Below are positions 43,484-51,624 of a stretch of 64,000 nucleotides of DNA, in pieces. Position 1 is the stretch's first letter. Every line of letters begins with the position of its first letter. The notes under the pieces are model-generated. The model was given only the letters and a program-made list of their open reading frames with translations, searched no databases and was not told the DNA's origin. This DNA comes from Geminicoccaceae bacterium. GTDB taxonomy: Bacteria > Pseudomonadota > Alphaproteobacteria > Geminicoccales > Geminicoccaceae. The position numbers were made by a program, and so were the translations under genes. The DNA lies in contig JANQPX010000069.1 of assembly GCA_028285265.1 (NCBI GenBank), positions 248,001 to 312,000 on the forward strand, read 5' to 3'.

Positions 43484-43552
43484 CGGGATGCGGAGCCTTC
43501 CTATATTGGTATCAAAGTCTAGGGACAGATTACACGCTTCGCTCTAACACCC

Positions 43553-43843
43553 TTAAGAGGCCAGGGCTTTCTCTGCCTTTGCCAGCTTCTCGTCTATCTC
43601 CTCCACCTCGGCTATCAGCTCTGCACGTCTGTCCAGCAGTTCCTGGAGCGTGCCTGCAACACCGGGTTCGTAATCTGTCTTACGCTTATTCATACCGTAG
43701 CCCTGCTGCTTCCACTTATAATAGCTGTTCACAGGCACACCTGCCTTCTTGCAGGCAGATGGGACGGGCAAACCGGAGTTCTTATATTTGAGGACCAATG
43801 CTACCTTCTCGTTCTTCTCGTCATCTGATACAGCTCTAGGCAT
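43553..43843 (-). CDS. Small helix-turn-helix and coiled-coil protein
   Basis: A 96-residue protein with an HTH like those of small terminase or transposase subunits (S-A-C-K-K-A-G-V-P-V-N-S-Y-Y-K-W) and a C-terminal heptad coil (L-Q-E-L-L-D-R-R-A-E-L-I-A-E-V). GGAGAG before ATG 43843 decides that start. It could be a lysogeny regulator reading leftward across the large intergenic region. Confidence 0.55.
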   Translation of the reverse strand: MPRAVSDDEKNEKVALVLKYKNSGLPVPSACKKAGVPVNSYYKWKQQGYGMNKRKTDYEPGVAGTLQELLDRRAELIAEVEEIDEKLAKAEKALAS

Positions 43844-44465
43844 GAAACTCTCCATGGATTGTCAAATACTGATTGCCAGATATCATGTCTTCAGCTACTA
43901 TTACAAGTACTTGGGGTAGTGTCTCCAGATAGGCCCTAGAAGCGCCTAGGAAGCCCGTACAGCGTGTCTAATAAAAAATGGGTAGACAGTAGCCCAAAAC
44001 ACAGAGAGGCTCTGTACGTGGCTGTATACCCCCTTAGCGTCGATGTGCATTATTTTTGCAGATCTGTTTGCCAAAACACCGAGAAAACCCTACATTACTA
44101 TATAGAGGGTATCATCTCTCTGTGATCCCCCTGCAGAGAACAAAACCAAAGGTTATGTATTTTTCATTTCTGCAACCTTAGGTTCAGGGGTAAAAAAATA
44201 TTTTACAGCCGAAAACCCGCAGAATGCCTAGGGTTTTTGATGTAGTTCTGAAAAACCCAAGTAACAAAATTACCTCGAAACCATACATTACTATATAGAG
44301 GGCCATCGATAGCCAATCACGGCTGCTTTCTATTTAGCCAAATCCAATCACATCACTATCAAACGTTCATCTCTAGGGGACTGCCCCTCGCGTGTATACG
44401 CACGTATACGCCTGTTTTAAATATCTAATCTTATTAAACAAGAGAATATATCTAAGGATAGATCA
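43844..44465. other. Large intergenic control region of the phage-like element
   Basis: No gene is supported in these 622 bp, which separate leftward genes from the long rightward small-gene operon. It contains two exact copies of TACATTACTATATAGAGGG (44091-44109 and 44284-44302) and the dyad CGTGTATACG-CA-CGTATACGC near 44391-44411. It probably holds the element's divergent promoters and operators and perhaps an origin. Confidence 0.6.
44091..44302 (+). promoter_or_regulatory. Paired 19-bp direct repeats, phage-type promoter candidates
   Basis: TACATTACTATATAGAGGG occurs at 44091-44109 and 44284-44302, both preceded by A-rich ACC sequence. The ACTATATAGAGGG half resembles the CACTATAGGG core of promoters for single-subunit phage RNA polymerases. 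No such polymerase is encoded here, so a helper phage might supply it; alternatively TATATA is part of a host -10 box or a repressor site. Confidence 0.45.
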
Positions 44466-44738
44466 ATGCCTTTCATTCAACGACATGCCACCATTAGTCA
44501 ATTCGAACACTTCCTTCGAGATGTACTCGTTCCCTCCAGAGGTGGTCGTGTTCAGGCCACCGAACTTTACAATCTCTACAAGTCCTATGCCAAAGCCAAT
44601 GACTGGCCAATTGCTAGCCAAAAGGTTTTCGGTGAGTTCATGACCCAAGCTGGATACGAGCGGAAATACAATCGTATCGGAACCTATTACACAGGGATCG
44701 ATTACAATGTTCGAGCGCTACAAGTCGCTTCCGCCTAA
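44466..44738 (+). CDS. D5-like winged-helix protein (primase C-terminal type)
   Basis: This 90-residue protein is a stand-alone copy of the winged helix at the end of phage D5 primase-helicases: F-L-R-D-V-L-V, Q-A-T-E-L-Y-N-L-Y-K-S-Y-A, Q-K-V-F-G-E-F-M-T-Q-A-G-Y, and I-G-T-Y-Y-T-G-I. It would bind DNA, perhaps as a replication starter or regulator. It overlaps the next gene by 32 bases. Confidence 0.65.
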   Translation: MPFIQRHATISQFEHFLRDVLVPSRGGRVQATELYNLYKSYAKANDWPIASQKVFGEFMTQAGYERKYNRIGTYYTGIDYNVRALQVASA

Positions 44739-44961
44739 TGTAACAGACATCTCCACCACCAGAGCCTGCTTCAATCAACTCTCCAAAGAACAAATCATCG
44801 ACATCGGGTTTTCGAGGTGGAGCGGTGTATCGGAGGAGGACTTGAAGGAGTACGTGGATAACAGGGAGGTGATCCTCTCCATGATTAGTGATGAGGACTA
44901 CAAAATTCTCCGTGATCTCGTCCTTCAGCTCATGGAAATCAGGTTCTACAAAGACCTCTAA
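44707..44961 (+). CDS. Small acidic unknown protein
   Basis: 84 residues, soluble and helical, starting inside the preceding gene. I do not recognise it. Conserved-looking features are D-I-G-F-S-R-W-S-G-V-S and E-D-Y-K-I-L-R-D-L. It is part of the closely packed rightward operon. Confidence 0.55.
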   Translation: MFERYKSLPPNVTDISTTRACFNQLSKEQIIDIGFSRWSGVSEEDLKEYVDNREVILSMISDEDYKILRDLVLQLMEIRFYKDL

Positions 44962-45066
44962 GACAATTCATCATTTTAACAATTAGACGTGCTCACAGGG
45001 CACCCCAGGCCGTTTAAACGCATGTTTAGACAGACGTTCCCCTGTGCGTACACGGAAGGCAATACA

Positions 45067-45672
45067 ATGGAAGAGATTAGTGCAGCACAGAAGCTGTTTG
45101 GCGAGACAGAACCAGCTAACGAAAAGAAGTCCGATGCTTTCTATCCCACCATGGACAGTGATCTAGAGGAGCTAGCAGAGCGCAACCGTCTACAGGCAGA
45201 AGCAGACGAGCGTATGGAGCAAGAGGTCGCTGCTGAATTCATGGACCAGTGGTCTGAGAACCAGCTCAAGGGCTTTGAACACTACGGCATTGATGAAGAT
45301 CGACTGATGAGAATGCAGACCATCATCGATGAAACTCCTAACTGGTTTAATAACGAAAAGCTCATGTACGCCCTAGAGGGGCACAGACGGCAACTCGGTA
45401 TTGATCCCGAAGAGTTCGAAGCCCTCATGTCGGACAACATCGAGTTCGTAGAGGATGAGGAACAGGATGCCCCTGACCTTACCGACGATCAACAGGCTGA
45501 ACTCCAAACCATCATAACCGGGATCAAATCAGATGAGGATGTTGACGCCAAGCTAGGCCCATGGCTCGAGAGCGTAGGCACCAATCTAGACGATTTCCTA
45601 GACGCCTTTGCGGAGGAGCATGGCATTGACGAAGAGATAGCCGCAGCTTCGGCTAGTTCTCGGAATGAATAA
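45067..45672 (+). CDS. Acidic unknown protein (scaffold-like composition)
   Basis: The 201-residue protein is very rich in Glu and Asp, helical, without membrane or catalytic motifs; a scaffold-like or capsid-interacting role would fit but is not shown. ATG 45067 is preferred to a longer GTG/TTG-type start at 44989. Upstream, CACAGGG and CCCTGTG arms near 44996 and 45043 could fold a leader hairpin. Confidence 0.55.
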   Translation: MEEISAAQKLFGETEPANEKKSDAFYPTMDSDLEELAERNRLQAEADERMEQEVAAEFMDQWSENQLKGFEHYGIDEDRLMRMQTIIDETPNWFNNEKLMYALEGHRRQLGIDPEEFEALMSDNIEFVEDEEQDAPDLTDDQQAELQTIITGIKSDEDVDAKLGPWLESVGTNLDDFLDAFAEEHGIDEEIAAASASSRNE

Positions 45673-45838
45673 GCTCATCAGATTTAACACACTCATAGTC
45701 CCCGACCCCTGTCCGTTCTGTAATAGCAAAGTGAGATACTGGGTATCCATGAGATGCCACAACTGTGTCACCCGGCAGAACGAAGACATGGCCCGGAAAA
45801 TCAAAGAACACACAGAGGTTAAAGCTAATGAAGGTTAG
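45665..45838 (+). CDS. Short zinc-ribbon-like protein (57 aa)
   Basis: The frame ATG 45665 to TAG 45838 encodes 57 residues with C-P-F-C and C-H-N-C pairs about 15 residues apart, a treble-clef or ribbon zinc pattern. It overlaps the previous stop by eight bases and the next start by eleven, fully consistent with the packed operon. Confidence 0.65.
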   Translation: MNKLIRFNTLIVPDPCPFCNSKVRYWVSMRCHNCVTRQNEDMARKIKEHTEVKANEG

Positions 45839-46136
45839 ATTTCTAAAGAAGGCATTCATACCAGGGCAGGCATTTCTATTGCCGCGTAGTGATAACGAGC
45901 GGACCAGGCCAGCAGGTGAGTATCAACCCCCTCGTATGTCAGACGATGACTGGAACAAGCTCACTATGGATCAAAAGAACAAGATCCGAGCCCAAGAGGA
46001 ACAGGAGAGGCGAGAGCGATCGCTTCGATCATACAGCGGCAGGCGAGTTAATGCCGATGAAGTTGTCGATCTACCTGAGAGCGCCCGTGAGTGGCTCCCC
46101 TCCAGTGCTGTCATTCTCGATGAGGGAGATGACTAA
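45828..46136 (+). CDS. Small basic unknown protein
   Basis: 102 residues from ATG 45828, which overlaps the preceding stop. Arg/Glu-rich helical middle (K-I-R-A-Q-E-E-Q-E-R-R-E-R) and a proline-rich N-terminus. No family recognised. Overlaps the next start by one base. Confidence 0.5.
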   Translation: MKVRFLKKAFIPGQAFLLPRSDNERTRPAGEYQPPRMSDDDWNKLTMDQKNKIRAQEEQERRERSLRSYSGRRVNADEVVDLPESAREWLPSSAVILDEGDD

Positions 46137-46537
46137 TGGCATACCATGGATCAAAGATTATTGAAGATAGAGATCGCCTAAAGCCCACTGTCGAGGCAAG
46201 CCAAGACCTCATCAACGGGTGTCGGTCTCGGATCGACAAGTTACTCCCCGACATCGAGGCTAAGAAGATGTCCCTTGCCAACCAGCAGGAGATCCATGAG
46301 CAAGCCGACCTCAAGTTCATGGCTGCTCGTCACGAATATGAGCAGGTGACCAAAGCCACTGAACAAGCTGAGAGGGCATTGGAGCAGGCTGAGAAACTCC
46401 TCAAAGAAGAGCAGCGTGCTTTAGGCCGGTACCAAGCTCAGAACCACCACGCTCACCGCATCGGATGGACTGATGCCGAGAAGAAAGAGGTGGATGTCGA
46501 TAGGGCCAAGCGCGGTACCATGGGAGAAGGTCAATGA
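46136..46537 (+). CDS. Coiled-coil protein
   Basis: 133 residues, almost entirely heptad helix (A-T-E-Q-A-E-R-A-L-E-Q-A-E-K). It overlaps neighbours on both sides by one and four bases. A structural or scaffolding role is possible. No family recognised. Confidence 0.55.
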   Translation: MAYHGSKIIEDRDRLKPTVEASQDLINGCRSRIDKLLPDIEAKKMSLANQQEIHEQADLKFMAARHEYEQVTKATEQAERALEQAEKLLKEEQRALGRYQAQNHHAHRIGWTDAEKKEVDVDRAKRGTMGEGQ

Positions 46538-47169
46538 GCGCTATCTCCGATCAAGCAGACGCCTTGGCTGTACAGACTGGCTTCACGTTCTCGAACGCTA
46601 CCACCCTGTTCTCCGAGACAGACACCAAAGCTGCATCAGATGATCAAGCTTTGTTCGAAGCAGGAGCCTACAGCACAGGTGGTCGGAACTTTGGTGGCCT
46701 GAACTTCAACTGGAGACGAGTGAGGAATAGGACCAACTACCATCCTCCTCAAGCTGATCCAATTATCCGCCTTTGGTGGGCGGCTAAGGACAGCGATGTA
46801 GCGGAAATGTTGGGCTTACCCAACGTGGTTTACTCAGGCACCGATCCACAGGACTATTTCACTACCGGTGTTACAGTGGACATGAGCCTGTTTGAGGTGC
46901 AGATGGAGTTCATTGTCCAGCCGGGTATCAATGCCCTCCTAACTCTCACCGACGCTGCAAGCGCTACCTACCTATCCAACGGGTATGCAGCTCTAGGAGA
47001 CAATCCTCCTCTCCATAAAAGGCGGGAGGTTAGGGACGGCAATCCTTATGACAGGAACAAGGTGCTCCAAGTCATCCGTAACCAGATTGCCAATGACGGT
47101 GGTGGACGAATTGTCCTAGGTACCCAAGCAGGTGGTATCGGATTATCAGATTACTTTCAGGATCTTTGA
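46534..47169 (+). CDS. Unknown phage-like protein (211 aa)
   Basis: Unlike its neighbours it is globular and beta-rich, with W-R-R-V-R-N-R-T-N-Y, I-I-R-L-W-W-A-A-K-D and V-E-F/Q-M-E-F-I-V-Q-P-G stretches. It could be a small virion or tail-fibre-related protein. I do not recognise the family. ATGA overlap with the gene before. Confidence 0.5.
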   Translation: MSAISDQADALAVQTGFTFSNATTLFSETDTKAASDDQALFEAGAYSTGGRNFGGLNFNWRRVRNRTNYHPPQADPIIRLWWAAKDSDVAEMLGLPNVVYSGTDPQDYFTTGVTVDMSLFEVQMEFIVQPGINALLTLTDAASATYLSNGYAALGDNPPLHKRREVRDGNPYDRNKVLQVIRNQIANDGGGRIVLGTQAGGIGLSDYFQDL

Positions 47170-47170
47170 T

Positions 47171-47374
47171 ATGAGACGTACAATAGCGATTTGGCTGGCA
47201 GAGAAGCTAAGTGGTTTTCTTGCTTCAGAGATAGACGAACTTCTTTCACATCTAGACACAGTTGATAATGCTGAAGAAAAGGTGACCGTTTGCCTGAAGA
47301 TAGCTGCCAGCCAAGACGATATAGACGAGTTGAATGATATTATTAATACGATGCAGAGTGAAGATAGCCAATGA
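47171..47374 (+). CDS. Small acidic unknown protein
   Basis: 67 residues from ATG 47171, one base after the preceding stop. Amphipathic helices (I-D-E-L-L-S-H-L-D-T-V and I-D-E-L-N-D-I-I). Overlaps the next gene by four bases. Not recognised. Confidence 0.5.
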   Translation: MRRTIAIWLAEKLSGFLASEIDELLSHLDTVDNAEEKVTVCLKIAASQDDIDELNDIINTMQSEDSQ

Positions 47375-47508
47375 ATACACAAGAAACACTTCAGTCGGCC
47401 AGGGATATCCTCAAGGCTCAACTCGATACAGAGATGACTTCGATGGAGAGGTCAGAGTACCTCAAGGCCATTGATCGAATTAACGCTGAGCTATCCAAGC
47501 TTAGCTAA
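47371..47508 (+). CDS. Short helical protein (45 aa)
   Basis: ATG 47371 overlaps the previous stop by ATGA, and TAA ends at 47508. The 45 residues form one amphipathic helix (S-E-Y-L-K-A-I-D-R-I-N-A-E-L). Translational coupling is the main support. Confidence 0.5.
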   Translation: MNTQETLQSARDILKAQLDTEMTSMERSEYLKAIDRINAELSKLS

Positions 47509-47633
47509 ACAGTTAGACGAGGTGGTTCTCGTCTAGGACAAGCGGGGAGGGCCAACTCTCTTCATTCCACTCTCCCTGCCTTATTCCAAGTTCATGCATG
47601 AAACCAACCAATTTACTTACGTAAGGAAATCTA

Positions 47634-47897
47634 ATGATCGTATTTAACAGACGCCGCAGGCAGGTTGCTGCCATGGCTGCAAAACGGGCAGAGGTGAAAC
47701 AAGAGGATAGTGTCCTCACCACCACTGACCCGTTTATCCAAGACAATGGTCCTGCTCTTACCAACTCAGGCTTGGTGGAAACAGACATGGACCATCCCGA
47801 CAATGACGAAGTACGGGCTCATGTCACCCAGTCCGTCAAGCGAGGCCCTGACATCAAAGGTCCTGTTGGCACCTTTCCCGGCAAGGGAGATAGGTGA
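47634..47897 (+). CDS. Small unknown protein
   Basis: 87 residues with AAGGA seven bases before the ATG. The N-terminus is basic (R-R-R-R-Q-V), the rest polar with many Asp and Thr; probably disordered. Its stop overlaps the next ATG by one base. Confidence 0.5.
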   Translation: MIVFNRRRRQVAAMAAKRAEVKQEDSVLTTTDPFIQDNGPALTNSGLVETDMDHPDNDEVRAHVTQSVKRGPDIKGPVGTFPGKGDR

Positions 47898-48298
47898 TGG
47901 GTAAGATCGGGAAGAAGATTAAGAAGGGGTTCAAGAAGGGTAAGAAAGCCTTCAAGAGGGCCAGTAAGAGTTTCGTCAATAAGGCGATCAAGACCAACCT
48001 CGATGTCGTCGACAAGGTGGTGACTGGTGGTGTGGCTGGTAAGGCGGCTAAAGCTGTTAAGGCCCTTCTTAATCCGAAGTTCCCCAGCCTCGAAGGACCA
48101 GAGGCAGGGGACGAAGGTGCGATCACTCAGCCTGGAGAAATCCTTGAGGAGTTTACGGACCAGGCTTCTGAGCCTTCACAATCAACGGCTCTGCAAATCC
48201 TCCGTAGGCGTGCCAAGCGTAGACGCCAGGGGGTTGTTGCCAATGCTAGTGGGCTAACCACTGATGCAGGGAATGCTCGCTCGCTAGTTGGTCTATAA
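47897..48298 (+). CDS. Lys-rich small protein, possibly DNA-binding or virion-packaged
   Basis: The 133-residue protein has a very basic N-terminus (K-K-I-K-K-G-F-K-K-G-K-K-A-F) and an amphipathic helix, then a neutral region and an R-R-R-A-K-R-R-R-Q patch. Such proteins can coat or condense DNA, or insert into membranes. No family recognised. Last gene of the rightward operon, followed by a strong hairpin. Confidence 0.55.
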   Translation: MGKIGKKIKKGFKKGKKAFKRASKSFVNKAIKTNLDVVDKVVTGGVAGKAAKAVKALLNPKFPSLEGPEAGDEGAITQPGEILEEFTDQASEPSQSTALQILRRRAKRRRQGVVANASGLTTDAGNARSLVGL

Positions 48299-48300
48299 GA

Positions 48301-48345
48301 ACACGGGGTGGCAAGGCGGGTAAGCTGCTACACCCGCTCCCGTGT
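48301..48345 (+). terminator. Hairpin terminator after the small-gene operon
   Basis: ACACGGG (48301-48307) pairs with CCCGTGT (48339-48345), and inside it GCGGGT (48316-48321) pairs with ACCCGC (48332-48337). It begins two bases after the stop. No long T-run follows, so its efficiency is uncertain. Confidence 0.65.
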
Positions 48346-48387
48346 GGGGGATTGAGGCTGGAATGCCATCGCTGGCCTCTCCCCTGT

Positions 48388-48984
48388 TCAAGGACTTTTC
48401 GAAGAGATCCATCCCTTAAAGAATGTAATTGCGTCGGCTCCGAGCGGCGTAACTAGGGCAGCTACCACAGCGAGCAGCAAGCCTCCGAGCAGGGCGTTTC
48501 TTGTGCGGTTGCTTTTGACAATATGGTTGTATCGCTCTTGTAGTCTGCTCAGCTCGATCTGTGTCTCGGTATAGTCTCGCTTTTGGGCTTCAGCGAGTTT
48601 GCGGATCTGCTCTAGCTCGTCGCGTGTCTCTTTCAGTTGCTGCTCAAGCTTTTCTCGCGCTTTCTTCGCATTGTGCTGGGCGCCTCGGATTAGGCCCACG
48701 TTCTCGCAATGTCTTTCTATGTGGCGCTCAAGGTCGTCATCGATCTTCTGGTCTCGCTTCGTCAACGTCTCAGAAAGCTCATCCAAACGCTTATCGACAT
48801 CGGCCTGATCCGCTTTGCTCAGGATGGCAATTTCAATGTCCTCTGCTGCATATTCATCGATGCCTACACCCATCAGCGTTTCGCAAATGGTCGGTGTGTG
48901 CATCAGGGCAGGGCGTTTGGATTTCCGGATTGCTGGAAGGTTTCTCGAGGGGGAGACCACGAAATCATCGTTATCATCAGCCAT
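48388..48984 (-). CDS. Coiled-coil protein with C-terminal membrane anchor
   Basis: The 198-residue protein (ATG 48984, GGTGAG upstream) has a disordered N-terminus, a long coiled coil (about 85-155) and a single hydrophobic helix near the C-terminus (L-L-G-G-L-L-L-A-V-V-A-A-L-V). Such C-tail-anchored coiled coils occur in lysogenic-conversion and superinfection-exclusion proteins. It is transcribed against the structural operon, as cargo genes usually are. Not recognised. Confidence 0.55.
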   Translation of the reverse strand: MADDNDDFVVSPSRNLPAIRKSKRPALMHTPTICETLMGVGIDEYAAEDIEIAILSKADQADVDKRLDELSETLTKRDQKIDDDLERHIERHCENVGLIRGAQHNAKKAREKLEQQLKETRDELEQIRKLAEAQKRDYTETQIELSRLQERYNHIVKSNRTRNALLGGLLLAVVAALVTPLGADAITFFKGWISSKSP

Positions 48985-49048
48985 ATTGCTCACCAGGCAC
49001 AAAACTTAAAGTAGATCTTATAGCACGCATCTCGCCTCTTGACAGGCC

Positions 49049-49318
49049 ATGAACAAAACAAGAACATTTCCTGCCCATAAGGCTATTGGATGTTCGCTCA
49101 TGGCTCGACGTACGAAGAGATTGAAACAGCCCTGGCACCCCGAGAAACACCTACAGGAGCTGAAGAAGGCGAGGACATCGCTGTGCCAGATGCAGGGCGA
49201 GATTGTCATCAACAGCGACCTGTACCGGGCAGCAACGCAATGCATTGAGGCCATAGACGATGTGGCCGAGCAGCTCACCGGAGACAGAACCCATTTTACC
49301 CCAGTGCAGCGATACTAG
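49049..49318 (+). CDS. Small basic helical protein
   Basis: 89 residues; a shorter start at ATG 49100 is possible. Lys/Arg-rich N-half and amphipathic C-half (A-A-T-Q-C-I-E-A-I-D-D-V). Followed by two hairpins. No family recognised. Confidence 0.45.
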   Translation: MNKTRTFPAHKAIGCSLMARRTKRLKQPWHPEKHLQELKKARTSLCQMQGEIVINSDLYRAATQCIEAIDDVAEQLTGDRTHFTPVQRY

Positions 49319-49323
49319 AGCTT

Positions 49324-49385
49324 CGGGAGCTAACTTGATCTCCCGTAGGTGATGAGCCCCTGTATACCCACCGTACGCAGGGGTT
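49324..49385. terminator. Two hairpins between convergent genes
   Basis: CGGGAG (49324) pairs with CTCCCG (49340), and AGCCCCTG (49355-49362) pairs with CAGGGGTT (49378-49385). They lie between a rightward gene ending at 49318 and a leftward gene ending at 49390, and probably terminate both. Confidence 0.65.
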
Positions 49386-49389
49386 CGTC

Positions 49390-49578
49390 TCATTCCTTGG
49401 GTTGCCGTTTCCATGGCTGCCATCGCAGGAGGATGACGATAGCCAAGAGGACCAAGATCCCTGACACCTCGACGTGAAGAACCACGGTATCGGGGATGAG
49501 ATCGATGAGAGGTTCCAGCCATACAGGAAGTGCTGTGGACGGTGCCTCGGGCGCTGGTATGCGGGGGTCGTTGCTCAT
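49390..49578 (-). CDS. Small single-span membrane protein
   Basis: 62 residues from ATG 49578, proline-rich at the start, with one transmembrane helix (V-S-G-I-L-V-L-L-A-I-V-I-L-L) and a basic tail. It could be a holin-like or spanin-like remnant, but nothing else of a lysis cassette is near. Not recognised. Confidence 0.5.
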   Translation of the reverse strand: MSNDPRIPAPEAPSTALPVWLEPLIDLIPDTVVLHVEVSGILVLLAIVILLRWQPWKRQPKE

Positions 49579-49659
49579 GGCGACGACAATAGGAATTAAA
49601 CACCCATAGGGACGGTGTGTCAAAGCATAACGATTTTCTTAAGAAATCCTTAGCAGTAG

Positions 49660-50628
49660 TCACAACAGGTCAGCGATCTGACTGGACCTCAGGTGTGTGT
49701 ATCGTGACAAGCTGGCGTAGGTGGTATGACCGCTTACCGCCATTACCTGCTCAGTCGATAGGCCTTTCTCGAATAGGCTGCTAACGCCGTGGTGTCGGAG
49801 GTCGTGGAAATGCAGGTTATCAATGCCAGCATGATCCAACACCTTATACCATTGACGCTCCATCTCCCGGCAATCCTTGAACGGGAAAGCTGGTCCCTCC
49901 GATCCACGGCTCTGCAATGTCTGACGAGCTAACGGGCTAAGGGGGACAACACGAGGCTTCCCAATTTTGGTGTCTCGGAGCAGGGCAACCTTCTCGTGGA
50001 CGTCTTCAAGCTGAAGGGATAGTAGCTCACCTCTTCGACAGGCAGTCTCGATGGCTACGATGATGATGTCATGGAGAATGGTCAGCTCAAGCTCGATGGT
50101 GGCAGATAGCAGACGTTCACGCTCGTCACCCTCAAGCCTTCTGTCACGACCGGGATTGTGTCGAGGCAGCTTCACCCCAGGCACAGGATTTCTGATGCCC
50201 TCAATGCCTAGCTCAGAGATGGCGAACTTGTAAGTCTGACTGACGATGGTGAGCAGGTTACGGATGGTGGAGGGAGCCAAGTTGTTCTTGCTCGCCACCC
50301 ATTCCGAGATGTCCTTGGGCTTGATGTCGGACAGAGGTTTCTTGGCTAGAGGGTCTTTTGCCCAGAGCTTGATCCGGTTGACCTCCTGCTTCCATCCCTT
50401 CTTGCCGTCCGTGTGGAGGCGGCTATAGGCTTCCATGGCTTGGATGAGGGTGGTGGACCTAGCTAGGGTGAGGTCTTCGTATAAGCCACGGTCAATCTGA
50501 GTTTCGATGTCTCTAGCCCAGGCCTTTGCCTGAGCCTTGGTGTCGAAGGTGCCGAACTGTTGGGGGAAGCCCTTGCGTCTAATGGTAGCTTTCCAGCGAC
50601 CTGACGAGTTCTGCTGATACGTGGCCAT
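49660..50628 (-). CDS. int: Tyrosine integrase of phage-like element 1
   Basis: The 322-residue recombinase has an AP2-like arm-binding N-terminus (S-G-R-W-K-A-T-I-R-R-K-G), a SAM-like core-binding domain and a catalytic domain with all residues: R in T-A-C-R-R-G-E-L, H-D-L-R-H-H, S-G-H-T-T, and Y in S-R-Y-T-H-L. GGGAG lies six bases before ATG 50628. It ends near attR (50713), the normal position. A diverged, truncated copy lies at 56172-56459. Confidence 0.92.
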   Translation of the reverse strand: MATYQQNSSGRWKATIRRKGFPQQFGTFDTKAQAKAWARDIETQIDRGLYEDLTLARSTTLIQAMEAYSRLHTDGKKGWKQEVNRIKLWAKDPLAKKPLSDIKPKDISEWVASKNNLAPSTIRNLLTIVSQTYKFAISELGIEGIRNPVPGVKLPRHNPGRDRRLEGDERERLLSATIELELTILHDIIIVAIETACRRGELLSLQLEDVHEKVALLRDTKIGKPRVVPLSPLARQTLQSRGSEGPAFPFKDCREMERQWYKVLDHAGIDNLHFHDLRHHGVSSLFEKGLSTEQVMAVSGHTTYASLSRYTHLRSSQIADLL

Positions 50629-50712
50629 CATCATCTCCCAGCGATGGGAGACTGTACTCAGACTGCACTTTCAGAAGGGTAAACGCTGGGATTTCTGCGG
50701 CTTAGGGACAGA

Positions 50713-50751
50713 TTTCGAGACCGCCCCGTTCAACCACTCCGGCACCCCTCC
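50713..50751. repeat. Attachment repeat attR of element 1 / attL of element 2
   Basis: Exact 39-bp copy of the tRNA-Ser 5' half (see 32630-32668), followed by GCAGGCGCAC, eight of ten bases matching the ACAGGCACAC after the tRNA copy. It separates two tandem elements. Confidence 0.88.
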
Positions 50752-51082
50752 GCAGGCGCACCAATGAGACTTTGCTCAAGGTTAACGGAGGGCTAGCTCT
50801 ACCTTGACCCGGTTTTGCTGGCAAGAGCTTGGTTAACGTTTTTGGGGTGTTTTGAGAGCGCAGTATACCCAACGTGTACCCAAAGAGTGCAGGTAAGGCT
50901 TGATGTTTTCGGTCGTTTGAAAATCTAAGTGTACCGGAAAAGGTAACGGATGGGGAACATTTGGGATGTTGAGCTAGGCGTTCACAGGCCAAAGGGGAGC
51001 AAAGCGGGCGTTTGGATGGAAAAACCAGGCCGCCCCTACATATCTTTTGGCTAGAAAGATCGATTGTGGGGAGGGCTTGCAT

Positions 51083-51265
51083 ATGGAATATTGGGAGTTC
51101 CTACTTGATCCAGAAAATCGAGCCGCTCTCGGCCTCATCGGAACCACGATCGCAGCCCTCGCACTTGGCAAATGGGCCGTCTACACGTTCCACAAAAAGA
51201 TCCGAGCTGGACAGCGATCAATTCGATCAGCACTTCCTACAAGCCCTACCTTGGCCGCAAAATAG
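51083..51265 (+). CDS. Small membrane protein
   Basis: 60 residues from ATG 51083 with GGGGAGGG upstream. One transmembrane helix (L-G-L-I-G-T-T-I-A-A-L-A-L-G). No family recognised. Confidence 0.45.
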   Translation: MEYWEFLLDPENRAALGLIGTTIAALALGKWAVYTFHKKIRAGQRSIRSALPTSPTLAAK

Positions 51266-51283
51266 GTCCCAACCACAAGCTCA

Positions 51284-51520
51284 TTGTCGAGCAGGCCTGA
51301 TACGATCCAATACACGATCAGCTCGATTCCGCCTGACCTCGATAGGAGGGTGAAGATACGGATCGAAGATGGTAATTTTCATTCTCTCAGCTCGTATGTG
51401 AGGTCATTGCTTCGAGCCGATGTCCAAAAATACAAGCCTACCCAGAAGATGGACTCTGACTTCGTCCCTTTGCTCAGATCGCAACCAGTCTCAAAGCGAA
51501 GCCGAAAACGGAAGGTGTAG
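51284..51520 (+). CDS. Possible ribbon-helix-helix protein
   Basis: 78 residues from TTG 51284 (no good ATG). I-S-S-I-P-P-D-L-D-R-R-V-K-I and L-S-S-Y-V-R-S-L-L-R-A-D resemble the strand and helix of RHH antitoxin-like proteins. No toxin partner is adjacent. Confidence 0.4.
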   Translation: MSSRPDTIQYTISSIPPDLDRRVKIRIEDGNFHSLSSYVRSLLRADVQKYKPTQKMDSDFVPLLRSQPVSKRSRKRKV

Positions 51521-51624
51521 GTTTTGAACCCTATCTAGATGAATAGGGGGAAAGCTCCGGGCAACTAAGTCTGCCATCAAGGCATGTGATGAATGAGACT
51601 TCTTTAGGGCAACGACAAACAGCC

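Larger units (their letters stand above)
32630..50751. mobile_element. Phage-like element 1 (about 18 kb), possible satellite
   Basis: It is bounded by the 39-bp tRNA repeat and ends with a tyrosine integrase next to attR. It encodes four virion-interior proteins, a PadR regulator pair, a helicase-like ATPase, a D5-like winged-helix protein and about 20 small genes. I find no terminase, portal, major capsid, tail-tube, polymerase, holin or endolysin. Size and gene set fit a phage satellite or a prophage that lost its capsid module. Composition differs from both the ICE and the core. Confidence 0.75.

Noticed and set aside
43844..44465. Possible CRISPR-like repeats in the phage control region
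   Set aside because: Only two copies of a 19-bp repeat 193 bp apart; no regular spacers and no cas genes in the window.
51530..51555. TCTAGATGAATAG resembles the -10 half of the proposed ECF promoter
   Set aside because: No GGGAATAAAA box at the required distance on the proper strand, and the nearest gene orientation does not fit.
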